NCBI GenBank assembly: GCA_021234155.1
Contig: JAJEKV010000027.1
Coordinates: 16,026,891 to 16,090,890 of the forward strand
Reading direction: 5' to 3'
Length of the DNA stretch: 64,000 bases
DNA from: Isoetes taiwanensis
Taxonomy: Eukaryota; Streptophyta; Lycopodiopsida; Isoetales; Isoetaceae
A program made the position numbers and the translations under genes. Positions 10,801-22,541 of the stretch are shown in pieces; the stretch's first letter is position 1; each line of letters opens with the position of its first letter. Under the pieces are notes generated by a model. It searched no databases. It was not told the DNA's origin and was given only the letters and a program-made list of their open reading frames with translations.

Positions 10801-13156
10801 CTGTCTTTTTCTTCTTCTGTCCCAGTTCTATGAAAAATACTTCCTCCAGAGGATAGAAATGCTGCAACTATAAGGCCCTCCCTAACGAAACCCTGGGCCC
10901 TAGAATCCAAAATGATCTTGCCCAACCGTGGTTCTATACCAAGCTTTACAAGTCCGCTCCCCAATTCTGTTAAACACCAATCCCCTTGCCACCTGATTGC
11001 ACCTAGCTGACGTAACTCGTTTACTGCAAGACATATCGAATTTGGATCCGGCGCTTCGATGAAATCAAAACTCTCAAAATCTTTTATTCCAAAAGCAAGA
11101 AGTTTTAGCATAGATAAGGTCAATGGAACAGTTAAAATTTCTGGAATTCTATGCTTATCCATACTCTGGAATTCAAGCTCACTATAAAGACGAAAGCAAA
11201 TGCCAGGGCCAGTTCGACCTGCACGGCCTGCACGTTGTGTTGCTGACCCTCTGTCAGTCAAGCATACCTTCAAACTGCTCATCCCAGACAACGGATCGAA
11301 CATGCGCCGCTTCACCAACCCTGAGTCGACCACATATCTGTCCAAATTATCGACATATAAATTCCAAAAGTACATAATAAAATCTGTTCAAAATTGAGAT
11401 TGCCCAAATAATTTGCATGCTTACCGAATACCTGGTATTGTCAATGATGATTCTGCAATGTTTGTGCTAAAAATTATCTTCCTCATATTATCGGCAGGCT
11501 CTTCAAATACCCTATGTTGAAGTTCAGGACTTAACCTTCCATGCATTGGTAGGACCAGAGCAGACACATGTAGCATCTGACTGCAAGCCCACTCAACATC
11601 CGCTTGTGAGGTCAGAAAAGCCAAAATATTCCCTTCTTTATATTCTGCATGAAGAGAAGCAACCTTTTGGACTACTTGGTTTAGATGCTCAAAATGATTT
11701 TCAATGGTCCCATATGGTTCATACTTGATGTGTACAGGAAAGTTCCTCCCATTAACATATAATACAGTACATCCACCAAAATACTCAAAGCTGCTCAGCC
11801 AAGAGTGGCTGACATAATCACCAACTTCAGATCAGGAAATTTATTCAAAAGTCCCTTCAAAGTGGCAAGCAAGAGATCAGTGTGCAAACTTCGCTCATGA
11901 GCCTCATCTACCACTATACAGCTGAATTGGTTGAGGGCATTTTCCTTTAGACAAAGTTGCAAAAGCATAAAATCTGTAGTGAATGTAATTGCAGGAAAGC
12001 CTTCATGCTTAGGATAACTGCAACTCACCAAAAACATCTGGCGGATAGCATCCCGCGATTCTTCTTGGACTCTCTTTGCTAGAGATATTGCAGCCAGTTT
12101 ACGAGGTTGCGTGCATATAATAGCTTTGCCATTACTGCAAAGTCCTGCGTCTGCTAAATACTGCACAAGTTGTGTGCTCTTTCCAGAGCCAGTCTCTCCA
12201 ACCAGCAAAACCACCTAAACAGTTCAAGAAGCAAAAGAGACAAAATGCTAAATTAGCGAGATAAATATGTGAAACTACAGAAGAAATAGGCTTATACCTA
12301 CCTTATTTATTTTTATCTTGTCAAGGATATACTCCCGCCAAGCATACAATGGCAGTGCAACGTCGAGCCGTTTCACCTCCCGCTCTAATATGCAACATAT
12401 TTGGTGCCAGCTACATGTCCGGCTTAATTTGATGAGGGGCCAACATTCCCCACAATCCGATTCATTAACACAATCACTGCCTCTTCCATTTACATGTGCT
12501 TCGATTACAGAAACTGCTTTTACGAACTCCTCTAGGACCAGAATAATATGGCCATACTGTGGGCAAAGATCATGCTTTTGCTTTTGAAGTGCCTGCCACT
12601 CGCCCAGAGATCGCATCTTGTGAAGTTTATGCTTCACCAAGTCAATATCATGCTTCAAACGAGCTGCTTTCTCTTCCCAGCTCTCCACCAATTCGCACTT
12701 TGCCAATTTTCCCAAGTGCACTAAAAAGGAAACCCGTATTTGCTCTTCAATCTTCATCTGAGACTCGAAGTCCTGAGCAACATTGTCGAATTCTGGAGTA
12801 AGATTATGAGCTCCTTGTAAACGGAGCTCCCACAAATGAACAACTGCGTCAATTGCTGCGCAATTGTCATCAAACCAAAGCCTTGCTTGGAGAGGTCCAT
12901 ATTCTAGGATTTCTACTTTGACAAGTTTTCTAAATTCTAGCTTGAGTTTTGAAAGGAGGAAGTGATTCTTGCCAGGTTTAGGACGATCGTCGGGGTGAGA
13001 AGGTCGGCCATGGAGATAGAGGCTGACGGCAGCCCAGTGTGTGCGATTTTTTTCCCTTGGGGACATGGCGCACCGGACTTCTCCACATGCATAGCCGAAA
13101 ATTTGTTTGAATTGAAAAGCAGAGAGGAGAAAGAAAGGCCGTCCGTCTGTGGGCAT
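7831..13156 (-). CDS. DEAH11: DEAH-box RNA helicase fused to RBR E3 ligase (DEAH11/DEAH12-like), copy 1
   Basis: Three exons on the minus strand: 13156-12302, 12214-11425 and 11337-7831. They are joined by two 87-nt introns with GT-AG ends (12215-12301; 11338-11424), for roughly 1,700 codons, close to the Arabidopsis DEAH11/12 size. Visible parts in order are: a helical N-terminal region; Walker A GETGSGKST (~12,190); DEAHERS (~11,905); SATL; QRAGRAGRTG (~11,230); HA2/OB region; an RRM-like patch with GFAFIEC (~9,600); then RING1 (CPIC...CGHGFC, ~8,454-8,310), IBR and RING2. The expected catalytic Cys is in VDGCNHVTC at ~7,946. The family is predicted to couple ATP-dependent RNA unwinding with ubiquitin transfer; its substrate is unknown. 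Frame breaks lie near 11,795 and 8,700, each about 4 nt short of copy 2. A compensated shift near 12,050 alters about 10 residues after RVQEE. An inner Met at 13,066 is an alternative start. Confidence 0.9.
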
Positions 13157-13280
13157 GCCACGCTGGCTGCCACGTAGCCCTTCCCGCGACCTTTTTGTTT
13201 TTGTGGCTGTTTTTGTTTGTACCTTTGTTTATTTATAGCAGGCGTGACTATGAGGTTGCTTTCACCCCAAGTTTTGGAAG

Positions 13281-13402
13281 GAGAAATTTCACTCACCTTG
13301 AAATTTCAGAAGGAAATTTCGAGCTGACCTGGCGGGCCACGAAATAATTTGAGGTCTGCTCGAAATTTCCTTCTGAAATTTCAATGGTGAGTGAAATTCT
13401 CC
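13281..13402. mobile_element. Small foldback element (44-nt inverted arms)
   Basis: Arm 13281-13324 is the reverse complement of 13358-13402 apart from about three differences, with a 33-nt loop. The arm core is AAATTTCACTCACCTTGAAA. The element lies about 125 bp upstream of the first possible ATG of the DEAH11-like gene, so it sits in its promoter or 5' UTR. The same structure is at 48,004-48,123. It resembles a MITE or snap-back element; no ORF. Confidence 0.85.
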
Positions 13403-13405
13403 GAT

Positions 13406-13902
13406 GAAATTTTACTCACCTTAAAATTTAGGCCGTCCTTGAGCTCGATACAGCCGGAACTGTGTGTTTCTTGAACTTGTGAAGACTGTTCTTGATCTTT
13501 GATGCAATCGAAACCTTATTCAGGTCGTTCTTGAGCTCTATCTATGACAGCCAGAAGAAGCCTTTTATGAAAAAAATTGTTGCTCATGCCATCGCCGCGA
13601 GCCTAGGGATGCAAACGCCATAGCCGTGGATAGAAGCCACCTAACAGAAAACAAGAACAGGATAGAAGCCGAACAGAAAGAAACGTGAAAGAAGCCGAAC
13701 AGGGAAAGAACAGGATAGAAGCCTAAACAGAAAGAAGCCTAATAGGATAGAAGCAGGATGAGCGTAAATGGGGGATGACGCAGGTCAGGCCGAAAACAGG
13801 TAGAGCGGCGCCGCCAAAAAATGCCCACAGAGTTTCAACTGTGTTTTTCGTCGTGTAAAAACGGGTCGAATAAGGCCGAAATTTTAAGGTGAGTAAAATT
13901 TC
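13406..13902. mobile_element. Non-autonomous TIR element (MITE-like), ~497 bp
   Basis: Terminal inverted repeats 13406-13434 and 13874-13902 match at 28 of 29 positions, with core AAATTTTACTCACCTTAAAA. This is a diverged version of the arm in the adjacent foldback, so four related termini lie in 620 bp. The interior is GC-richer, carries many copies of gatagaagcc / gaacaggatagaag-like units (13,640-13,760) and has no transposase. I could not settle a target-site duplication. Copy 2 is at 48,127-48,629 and its interior is heavily discordant. Confidence 0.8.
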
Positions 13903-14750
13903 GTACTCAAATTGTTATACCATGGAATTCGCGTTCTTAAACAAAAACCATTCATTTCCATGGGCTTGCAATTTCACAACTCCCCCAGCAATACCGTCAA
14001 AGTTCAACAGGATTAGGAATCATCAGCAACCCCGTTGACTTCAATGCAAAATTTAATCTTTTGGGAGGCACCGTTTCAATCTTAAGCTCCTGCAGAATCT
14101 ATGGTGGCAGAGAAATTGTTTCAACGGTTCCATGCCTTATGCTTTGAGGGACTCCAAAGCCTCCGAGATCTATCGGCACTCCAAAAAAATCTGTGAACTC
14201 CAATACTGAAAAAGTTCCTCCGTCCTTGCTGCTCCTTGGTTGTCTTTGCACGACCTCAGGCTTTCAGCCAGTTGAGGGCTTTATTTGTCTTGCCTACGTG
14301 TACATATCTTGCTCTTGGTGAAGAGGATGAATTTTGAGCCTTTAGAACTAGAAGTGATTTTGATTTGATAGCTTTTGATTTGATATTTCTTAGAGGATCA
14401 ATTTTATGCCTTGAGGTGTTTTTTGATTTGATATTTCTTAGATGTCTGCAGATATTTGTAGCAATGGCGTAGATCCAGATCAAGCTTTAGAAATTGTTGT
14501 ATTTTGCATATGTTTTAAGGGTATTGTAGTATTATCTTATCTTAACATATATATAAGAATTGTAAGATGATCCTTTTGGCATATTATTAATTGATTCCTT
14601 GCAATAAATCTAACAAGACAAAAATTTTGTGTCCATCATTTCTTTACAAAACATTTCGGCACGTGTCTTAGGATTTTCTTCCAATTCTCTTTTTGTAATC
14701 CCGTCCGATCAAGAAAACACTCGTGGTTATTCAGGTTTAGGTCGCGCAAA
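13903..14750. other. Intergenic sequence between TIR element and LINE tail
   Basis: No supportable gene. A plus-strand frame near 14,098-14,330 has leucine-rich spacing but includes stops. The motif tttgatttgatatttctta is repeated at about 14,375-14,390 and 14,422-14,441. The rest is AT-rich and almost identical in the second block. Confidence 0.4.
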
Positions 14751-15290
14751 TAGCAGCACCCTAGAGGCGCCAAGAACCTCCTTGTTCAAGAGTCTGACAT
14801 TGCAAAACCCCCTTTCGCCGCCAAAGCTCGGCCATGTTGGACCGAAGTTTGGTTACATCCGCCCCACTATGTGTCATCTGGGACAATAACATCAATGCGC
14901 TATGTCCCATGTGCGAGGCTGAAGAGGAGTCCATCGAACAATTGCATGGTGGAATGTGAAATGCTGCAAGTAGTACGTGTATGGAGTCTAGATAGCTTCG
15001 AATACCCTTTAGGAACCAAGGAATTGCTGTTGAAAATCCCTCCCCTAAATAGTGCCTAATAAGAAGAAGGCTTTTCATATAGCTAGGGCTAGGACAATCT
15101 AGTTAATATGGAAAAGGAGGAATGCTATAATCTTCAATAAGGATCAGAAGGACATATCATCAAATCAACTTCTTTATATGTACTTGAAAGGCTTAGAAAA
15201 TTCAGGCTAGTGTTCGAGAGTGAAGAAGACGTAAAGGTAGAAATATGGAGCATTTATCTAAATCTACTCTAGGTAAAAAAATGAATAGTG
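14751..15290 (+). mobile_element. LINE 3' fragment (zinc-finger RVT tail), plus strand
   Basis: Plus-strand frames read CPMCEAEEESIEQ at about 14,908-14,946, the zf-RVT motif that follows the reverse transcriptase in plant L1-type LINEs. Further on comes LIWKRRNAIIFNKDQ near 15,105-15,150, typical of the LINE C-terminus. Stops and frame changes interrupt it, so it is an old truncated insertion. It runs opposite to the larger LINE at 19,004. The second-block copy is at 49,490-50,020. Confidence 0.7.
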
Positions 15291-18200
15291 CAAGATGGAG
15301 CTATGTGGCTATTAACACTAGACCTGTCCCTGGGACTATTCCTGATCCATGGACCAGAACTGGCCCACATGACCTCTGCCACTTAGACCCATGTAACTCA
15401 CGAAAGAAATTTCAATTTTATAATATACCACCATTATTTGAGTCTTCACCTGTTTCTTAATGACCTCTGAGAATTTCAAGACCAATGGGGTCACCTATAC
15501 CTTGTGGTGATTGTCAAACATTAGATAATTTGGCAGTTTCTGCACCAGTCCAGAACTGCCTTCTTCGATATTTCTAGCATAAAGTGATCTAAACCTTGCT
15601 AAAGTTGGAGGTATTTGTTTGTTTATCATAGAACACATTGCGTTTTATGTTCCCATGTTTTTTTTGCTATCATCTGACTTCAGTGGAAGCCGCCAAACAC
15701 TATTTTGGTCAAAAACGCAGCTTGAGGTTCAAGAATTGTTTCTCTCTTATTATAACAAGTTTTGATTTAATTCTTGTGGTCTTGAGTTGCTAACTATACG
15801 AGCTATAGTTTCATGATTTTTTGGAGTGTTCATAAGTCATGTTAACCCTAATATTTACTAAAAGAATCTAATATACAGAATTCTGGACAAAAGTATATAT
15901 TAAAATGCTCCAATAACAACAATTCATAATGCCATGTGGGTAATAAATGATGCGTTCTATTTATATCTACATATAGTACATAAGTCTTATCAACTTACAT
16001 ATAGTGTAACTAGGGTGTAACCATGCAATTTTTGGAATTCAAACATGATGTACAATAGCCAAATTAACACATTAAAGCATAAAAAATTGGGTCAACTCCA
16101 TAATTATAGGTCCAAAACTCCACAATGATTAAGTTAGTGACGTTTATTGATGAATTCAAGTGGATGATGTGAAGTTTAGCCATGACAATATATAAATAGA
16201 CCACATAACATTTCATATATGCTTCTTTGGTTCATAGAAAGAGACATTACTTTTCCCCAAATATGCCTTTAAAATAATTTAAAATGTGAGAAATGACATA
16301 TATAGAGATCTCTTATATAGGTTGTATGGTCTTATTGAAAAAAAAAAAAAAAAAAAAAAACTTGTTTCTTACTAGTATAAACTTCATATCTGTGTTACCG
16401 CTATAAATCATTGTCATCCAAGTAGAATAATATTACATGCAAGTTAACTTTCATGTATATTATATTTTTTATGGATGCAAACCTTTCTTGGTAATAGAAA
16501 TCTCTAGTTGCATGTTAAAGTAACATATTATTTCTAAGGTTTTAATTTATACAAGCACGCATCACTATTTATGGTCCACGGGACCAATTGTATAGAGCAT
16601 ATATCTCTCACTAGCCTTATCCATTTTCCCCCATAGAATGATGCTTCGATCACATGATTTTTGAAAGGTGTAAGTGAAAATCCATGTAGGTTCAATTGGT
16701 CATAAATACCCTATAAATTCTCAATTCTTTTGGCTTCAACCTTACCTTTAAATTATGCAAGCTAACTTAATCAATTAATTTTGTCCTATAGAGAATCGTA
16801 CAAGTAAACTATATGTGAAAGTTGATCAAAATTGATTAAGGTGGCACCATTAATGATTTTTTAACTTTCAGTCATTTGGACCAATGATGGTCTACAACTG
16901 GACTGTAGATAGTGATCTATCTTGATTTTTTATAGTAAAAGTTTTTCATATTTTTCCTTGGTTTTTTTTTGTGTTTCTTGACATGAGACATATTAAGATG
17001 TGATTTTGTAAAGTCACATCTGAGGGCACAAATCTAGGATAAACATGGAAGATATAATATAATTGATGCTATCTATTCTAGTACAATCCTCAAAATAATG
17101 AACAACAAATATTTTTTGTGAACAAAGTGGTCCAAGAGCTACTCGTGCCCCAAAACTCAACTTGAGATGGACTAATGTAAGGATATTATTAAATTTTTAA
17201 TGAACTATGGACCAATAATGGGCGGGTACAGATATCGTTTTTGATTTTTTTTTTACTATGTCTTTTGCTCTTTCCACGAGCTTATTTTTGCATTGGTTTC
17301 ATATCCTTATAAACTTTCATAATGCAGTTTTTTGGAGGACAACCTAGAGTCATATGTAGCAATGCTATCCATTTGTATAAATGTATTTTTTATATGAAGC
17401 ATGACTGCCATATATGAACTCCTAGAAAGGGTTTGGCTAGTTTTTGTGTTCTTGATTTTATATGATTTTTTTGTGGACCTTCAAAATGCCCTTTCATGGT
17501 CCATCATGGGACAGATCTAGTGTTAATATCATATTTGTAGATGGGAGCACCCCTGCCATGTGGCTTTGTTCATATTCTTAAAGTATCCCTCAATTTGTTT
17601 TTTGGTCCCTTGCTTATTTGTGTAGGATTTTGTTTGGTAAAGTACATGTCTATTGCCATCTGAGCATGTTATTAACACTATAGAAGATAGATATTGAAGC
17701 ATTCCAAGGTTTTATAGTAAGACAATGGGGGATAGATGGCCAACAGTCCTCTTAATGATACAAAGCTTCTTTGGTTCAGGCATTGCATTGTCCAATTATT
17801 TATACAACAGAACAAGTGTTAATTTCATAAATCTTATAGCCATTGCTAGGTCTACCACTATACAAAAAATGTATATAAGAGCCGCTAGTATTGAATGCTT
17901 TGTTTCCTCAAAAAAATTGACCTCCCAACCTATAGCTATTATGTGATGAGAGTTGATATCATTTTTTGATCTCAAATCGACCTTTTTCCACATGCTGATC
18001 CATTTAATGGCATCACATTTGGACATCTTTATATAACAGTTGTGCTATAACCCGAGGGTCTGAAATATGGTCATCTTGATAGTGTATATCCTAAATGTGT
18101 GATCTAGAGTGGAATTTTACCTTTTCCCATTTCATATGAATCCTTGGCCTACCAATTACAACCCTTTCTATTTGCTTAAGGATTGATGGTGGAATTGCTT

Positions 18201-18536
18201 CTCTTTTGCTACAAATCCAGATGGTGCAACATGGTTGTTTCCACATGAATGGAGAAAGCAACTTCAGAGAATCTCATCTCTATTGGAAAGAACACAAGGC
18301 TATACAAGTTTTAGCAATGCCCAATGCCAAGGTAGGAAGAAAAACGTGGTTATTTTGGATCTCAAAAATAGTATTTCAAGGGGGTATTAGGACCAGATAT
18401 GGGTTGTTTCAAGAGCATTAGTTTTGGATGATTAGAGGACCAAGTAACCTTAAGATATCCTATCCTAAATGCTAACACAATTGGGATCTTTTTTACGTTT
18501 AGTAGTTTTTTTTCATTCAGCGGCCAATTTTGTTTG
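15291..18536. other. AT-rich spacer with weak ~330-bp periodic repeats
   Basis: No gene is supportable; the short ORFs here have no recognisable content. The motif ggaccaat(g/a)atgg, followed by a T-rich cttgattttt segment, appears near 16,877 and 17,208, with looser forms near 16,574 and 17,498. This suggests a strongly decayed tandem repeat of about 300-330 bp. A 23-nt poly(A) lies at 16,338-16,360. The second block repeats this region almost identically at 50,020-53,276, with a shorter poly(A) and a 12-nt difference beside it. Confidence 0.45.
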
Positions 18537-18812
18537 TTTTTTTTTTTTTTTTGAAGAACTGTGTCGTCAATATATTAAAAGAATGGTAATGTTACAAAGC
18601 AAGTGAGGAGGAAGGAGAACCGCCTCAAAGAGACAAATATACCGACACTCCATAACAAACTCACGTAAAAAATCAAGAACTCTATCACTGTACAAACCGA
18701 CCATCACCATCTACAACACCCAAGAAGTCCCGCCAAATGGCAAATTTCCGCTTCACCAACTCGGGAACACCGTAAAGCTTTGAAATAGCTTGTACCGAAA
18801 TCGAGGAATCAG
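18537..18812 (-). mobile_element. 5'-truncated LINE insertion, 3' end only
   Basis: A T run at 18537-18552 (the poly(A) tail seen from the other strand) is followed by about 260 bp that match the 3' end of the larger LINE at 19,004 (gaagaactgtgtcgtcaata onward). Homology stops at aatcagagagg near 18,812. It is a classic short LINE copy of the same family. Confidence 0.8.
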
Positions 18813-19003
18813 AGAGGCTGCTTGAGTTTTTGTTGCTTGAGTTTCAAATCAAAGTGTAGCATCATTTTGAATTTTATTTGAACCAATTTATTTGTGTATA
18901 ACGGACTCACCTTCTTTGAGGCTTGCTCACTAACTGCAATTAAGCTCGCACATTGTTGGAATATGTAGTGTTTTAGAGGTTCTTGACACATATGCTGAAG
19001 GGA

Positions 19004-22000
19004 TTTTTTTTTTATGAAGAACTGTGTCGTCAATATATTAAAAGAATGGTAATGTTACAAAGCAAGTGAGGAGGAAAGAGAACTGCCTCAAAGAGACAGC
19101 GATACCTCGACACTCCATAACAAACTCACGTAAAACTCGCAACTCCCATCACCACATAAACCCACCATCACCATCTACAACACCCAAGAAGTCCCCGCCA
19201 AATGGCAAACTTCCGCTCTACCAATCCCGGGAATACCGTAAAGCTTTGAAATAGCTTGTACCGAAGCCGGGAATCAAAGAGGTCGCAGGTCGGCCGAATT
19301 CGCCGCTTCCAAATCAGCCACACCAACAAGCCACGCACAGATGCAAGGCTTGCTTCCGCAAGAGCGGCCAAGCACCGTGATACACATGAAGCGAAAGAAT
19401 CGGCCGGCTAGTCAATCTCACCAAACCGAGCCCTAACCCAATCCCGTGCAGCCCGCAAGTGAGGGCATAAAACCGCATAATGCTCCACAAATCAACGATG
19501 AAGGCCACAACAAGGGCGTAGAGGGCTCACACCCGCCTTAGGGCATTCACCCCCGACACAGCCGGGTGGTGCACCACCGCCACAGCACCCTAACCTTCTG
19601 GTGGGGAAGTGAGCTCCATGTCCACGCCCAAACCGAAGGCCATCGAGAACCCTGAAGCCGCAGAGACCACTTGCCCGGCGGGGCGCAGTGTCATGAATAG
19701 CCGCGACCCGCAGAACAAGACCGCACAAAACAAGAAGACACAACATCCCGGATGAATCTTCCAAACCCCGCACATCATCCCGAGGGACGATAGGTATGTG
19801 CAAAGGGAATACCCTCGCCACTTGTTCCCGATAGCCCGGTCGCTGCCCCTCAGGCAAAAGCGAGCTCGAAAGAACTCCCACAAAGCTAACTGACCATCCC
19901 AATACCAATCCTCCAAGGTGAGCACAGCAGCTTGCCTCCAACGGGCCTGCGTCCGAGCATGCACGGTGGCACCCAAGGCCAAGTGCGCAGGGGGTAGAGG
20001 AACCCACGAGAAAGGAGAAGAGTGGTGATAAACAGAGGCATAATCTAGTTGGAAGAGCACACGCACATGATCCCAAGCCCGCAACACCCCTCGTGGAGAA
20101 AAGGGGATGCATGTGGGAAAGGCCTGAGACCATACAACAAAGGCCCGTGGCAACTCCACATGCACAGACGGGCTTCCCAAACGCCACACAATGGCTAAGA
20201 GATCGCAAATAATAGTGCCGCACTGTGAGAAGATGCTCCATCCCCGTAATGCTCCAAACAAACTTGGACACCAACACCTTACTATGCAAGGTGCCAAATC
20301 CGTAATGGCCAAGCCCCCATCCTCCCTGGGGCTGAGACACTTCCACCAAGCCACTTTAACAACCGCCTTTCATCATCCCCTCCCCACACAAAATTTCAAC
20401 AATCTTATCCAAAGCCCGTATCTTACCCTCGAGAGCTAACATCACGATGTCAGATACACATGAGTGCTACAAAGTAATCGACTTGGCAATAGTGATCCTA
20501 CCCGCCATGGACAACTTGTCGCCTCTTCCACCAATTGAGGTGTTTCTCGCAACCCCCCCGCAAAATCTCATCCCACACCCTCCCCACCTAAACATCCCCT
20601 CCAAAGGGAATACCCAACAGCCTTAGTACACACATTACCCGAAGCACCTTCCAAGGGAATAGAGCCAAACAAGGGGAGGCGGAGTCACCGGGCCCATAGT
20701 GCGTGCAGCATTTACCCCAATTCAAGAATGCCCGAGGCCAAGGAGAAAGTATCCAAAGAAACCCTTCACATTCCGCAAGAATTCCTCTCTTCCGCCACCA
20801 AGAAGAGGAAAGTGTCATCGGCAAACCGTTAATAATCACCGGCTACCATCTTGCATCCAAGCCCATCCACCACCCCTCCTCTACTCCAACCAAAAACAAT
20901 CGAGACAAAGGCTCCCGCCACAATCGAACAAAACGGGCGCCAAAGGGCACCCCCTCGACGCACCCTCCCTAAGGAGAAAAAAGCGAGGGTTCACCCCGCA
21001 CACCACCGTAGAGTCGTGCGGCTGACCTATGTAGCTTCATGATCGCTCTCAGAAGCGGGACCACGCCTTCAACGCTAACATCATGGCGCATAAGAACTCC
21101 CAATGAACACTATCGTAAGCTTTGGCAAAGTCGCTTAAGATAGGCAATGCCTTGACTGCGTTCTCCTCGCCCAATAAAGGCCCTCATAAGTCGCAACATT
21201 AGTCAAAATGTTCCTCCCATGAACAAACCCGCATCGCACCTTTACTAATGGAAGAAGTCAACACCGGCCAACTTCTCCTCGCCGTGGCTTTCGCAATAAT
21301 TTTGTACACAGAGGACAACAAGGAGATAGGCCTCCAATCATTAATAGTAGAAGGCCGCTTAACCTTAGGAATCAAGGAAATGCATGCGATTCAAGATCCT
21401 ATCCATTTGAGAAGGCTGCAAAGAACTCAAGATACACCGCGGTACACGTGACTCACCACCCCACTCCCAATAAGTCCGAAAGAACTCCACAGGGATACCA
21501 TCCCAGCCCAGACATTTATCCTGGCTATGCACATACATGCCTCCGCTTAAATCCTCTCCTGAAAGCTCCCCGCTCCAAGCTCTCACGCGGTGAGGCGTAA
21601 TAGATGGCTTAATGAACCCCAAAACAAGCTCCCCGTGATCTCCCCGCTCCATAGGGAAGAGAGCTGCGCTTAAAACCCCGAGAAATGAGCATGCACATAC
21701 CTCTCGCAAATCAGCCAGATCCTCCAAAGTTCTACCGTCCGCAAAGCAAGGGACGCCATAGATGCCGCGATATCGCCACGCTTAGCCGCCCAAGAACACC
21801 GGTTTTAACTTGTGTCCCTCCTTCAACTGTAAGGGCCAGCTTCACCCGGCCTCGTGACTTTTTACCCGCCCCAGAGCAACAATAACATGCTGAACACCGT
21901 ATTCTCCCTAATGCCATCGGTCGTCACCGCGAATCTTCCAACTCCCGATAGAGACCATGCAACTCCCCGGCCGCCCTGGGCCGCAGACACGCCTACCAAA

Positions 22001-22110
22001 GACCTTGGCAAAATGCTTCACCCTGGCCAATGCAGTCACCATACCAGACATACCCTTTAGAGATGAAAAGGTATCAAACCACAACTCCTTTTCACTGCTC
22101 TAGGAATGTC
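19004..22110 (-). mobile_element. Degenerate LINE (non-LTR retrotransposon), copy in block 1
   Basis: The element runs leftward and ends in a T run at 19004-19013. Broken minus-strand frames show the reverse transcriptase in order: KCLGWDGIPVEFFRTYW (~21,500), a DWRPISLL-type segment (~21,320), DFAKAYDSVHWEFL with the metal-binding Asp (~21,115), FADDTFLF (active-site box, ~20,820), then the RT C-terminal GGLAITDLA segment (~20,300) and a zf-RVT-like tail (~19,430-19,560). No full-length ORF survives. The upper boundary is approximate because the 5' end carries no sharp mark and I could not define a target-site duplication. It differs strongly from its twin at 53,740, mostly at C/G-rich positions. 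Confidence 0.88.
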
Positions 22111-22541
22111 CAAACGATGGCTACCCGGTGAATCCCCATTGGGGCAATTCACAGTGCCATGGTACCTTGCTATTCATAATAATGTTTAAATATGTAAATC
22201 TATTATCTATCATATGCTAAGCATGAGAGTCCATTATTAGCAAAGGTCATGCACACATGCCACTCCTAAATTGTGCATCTTAAAATACATACAGATAAAC
22301 ATCTAACAAAATTCTTAGTTATGATTCTAATCAGATGTTCTATTCAGCTTGTTTGACACTGGTGAAGAAAACTATTTCCTAGTGCATCTCACCTACATGA
22401 CATTGTTTTGAATTATTGACGTGCATGCGAGAACGTGAATCTTAAATAAACACCTTGAAGGAACTTTTATGCAGCGTGTAAATAAGGCTTTTCTTGAAAT
22501 TATAGATATATGTTGTATGGGTGCTACACTTATGATGATTT
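22111..22541. other. AT-rich intergenic sequence
   Basis: Nothing recognisable; no gene, and no clear repeat. It is nearly identical in the second block (56,822-57,248). Confidence 0.4.

Noticed and set aside
12318-12801. Plus-strand ORFs opposite DEAH11 exon 1
   Set aside because: Antisense shadows of a clear minus-strand exon with splice signals.
13640-13760. gaacaggatagaag-type repeats considered as a CRISPR-like array
   Set aside because: Irregular spacing, no unique spacers, eukaryotic context, and discordant between blocks.
14098-14330. Leucine-rich plus-strand frame (FHALCFEGLQSLRDLSALQ) suggesting an NBS-LRR fragment
   Set aside because: Only one or two repeat-like units, with stops before and after, and no NB-ARC motif nearby.
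17725-17946. 73-codon ORF present identically in both blocks
   Set aside because: The surrounding non-coding DNA is equally identical, so the conservation says nothing. No recognisable domain.
19492-20349. 285-codon minus-strand ORF rich in Cys, Gly and Leu, plus an overlapping 254-codon ORF
   Set aside because: Both are frames across the decayed LINE. The LINE RT C-terminal pattern, not a new gene, explains them.
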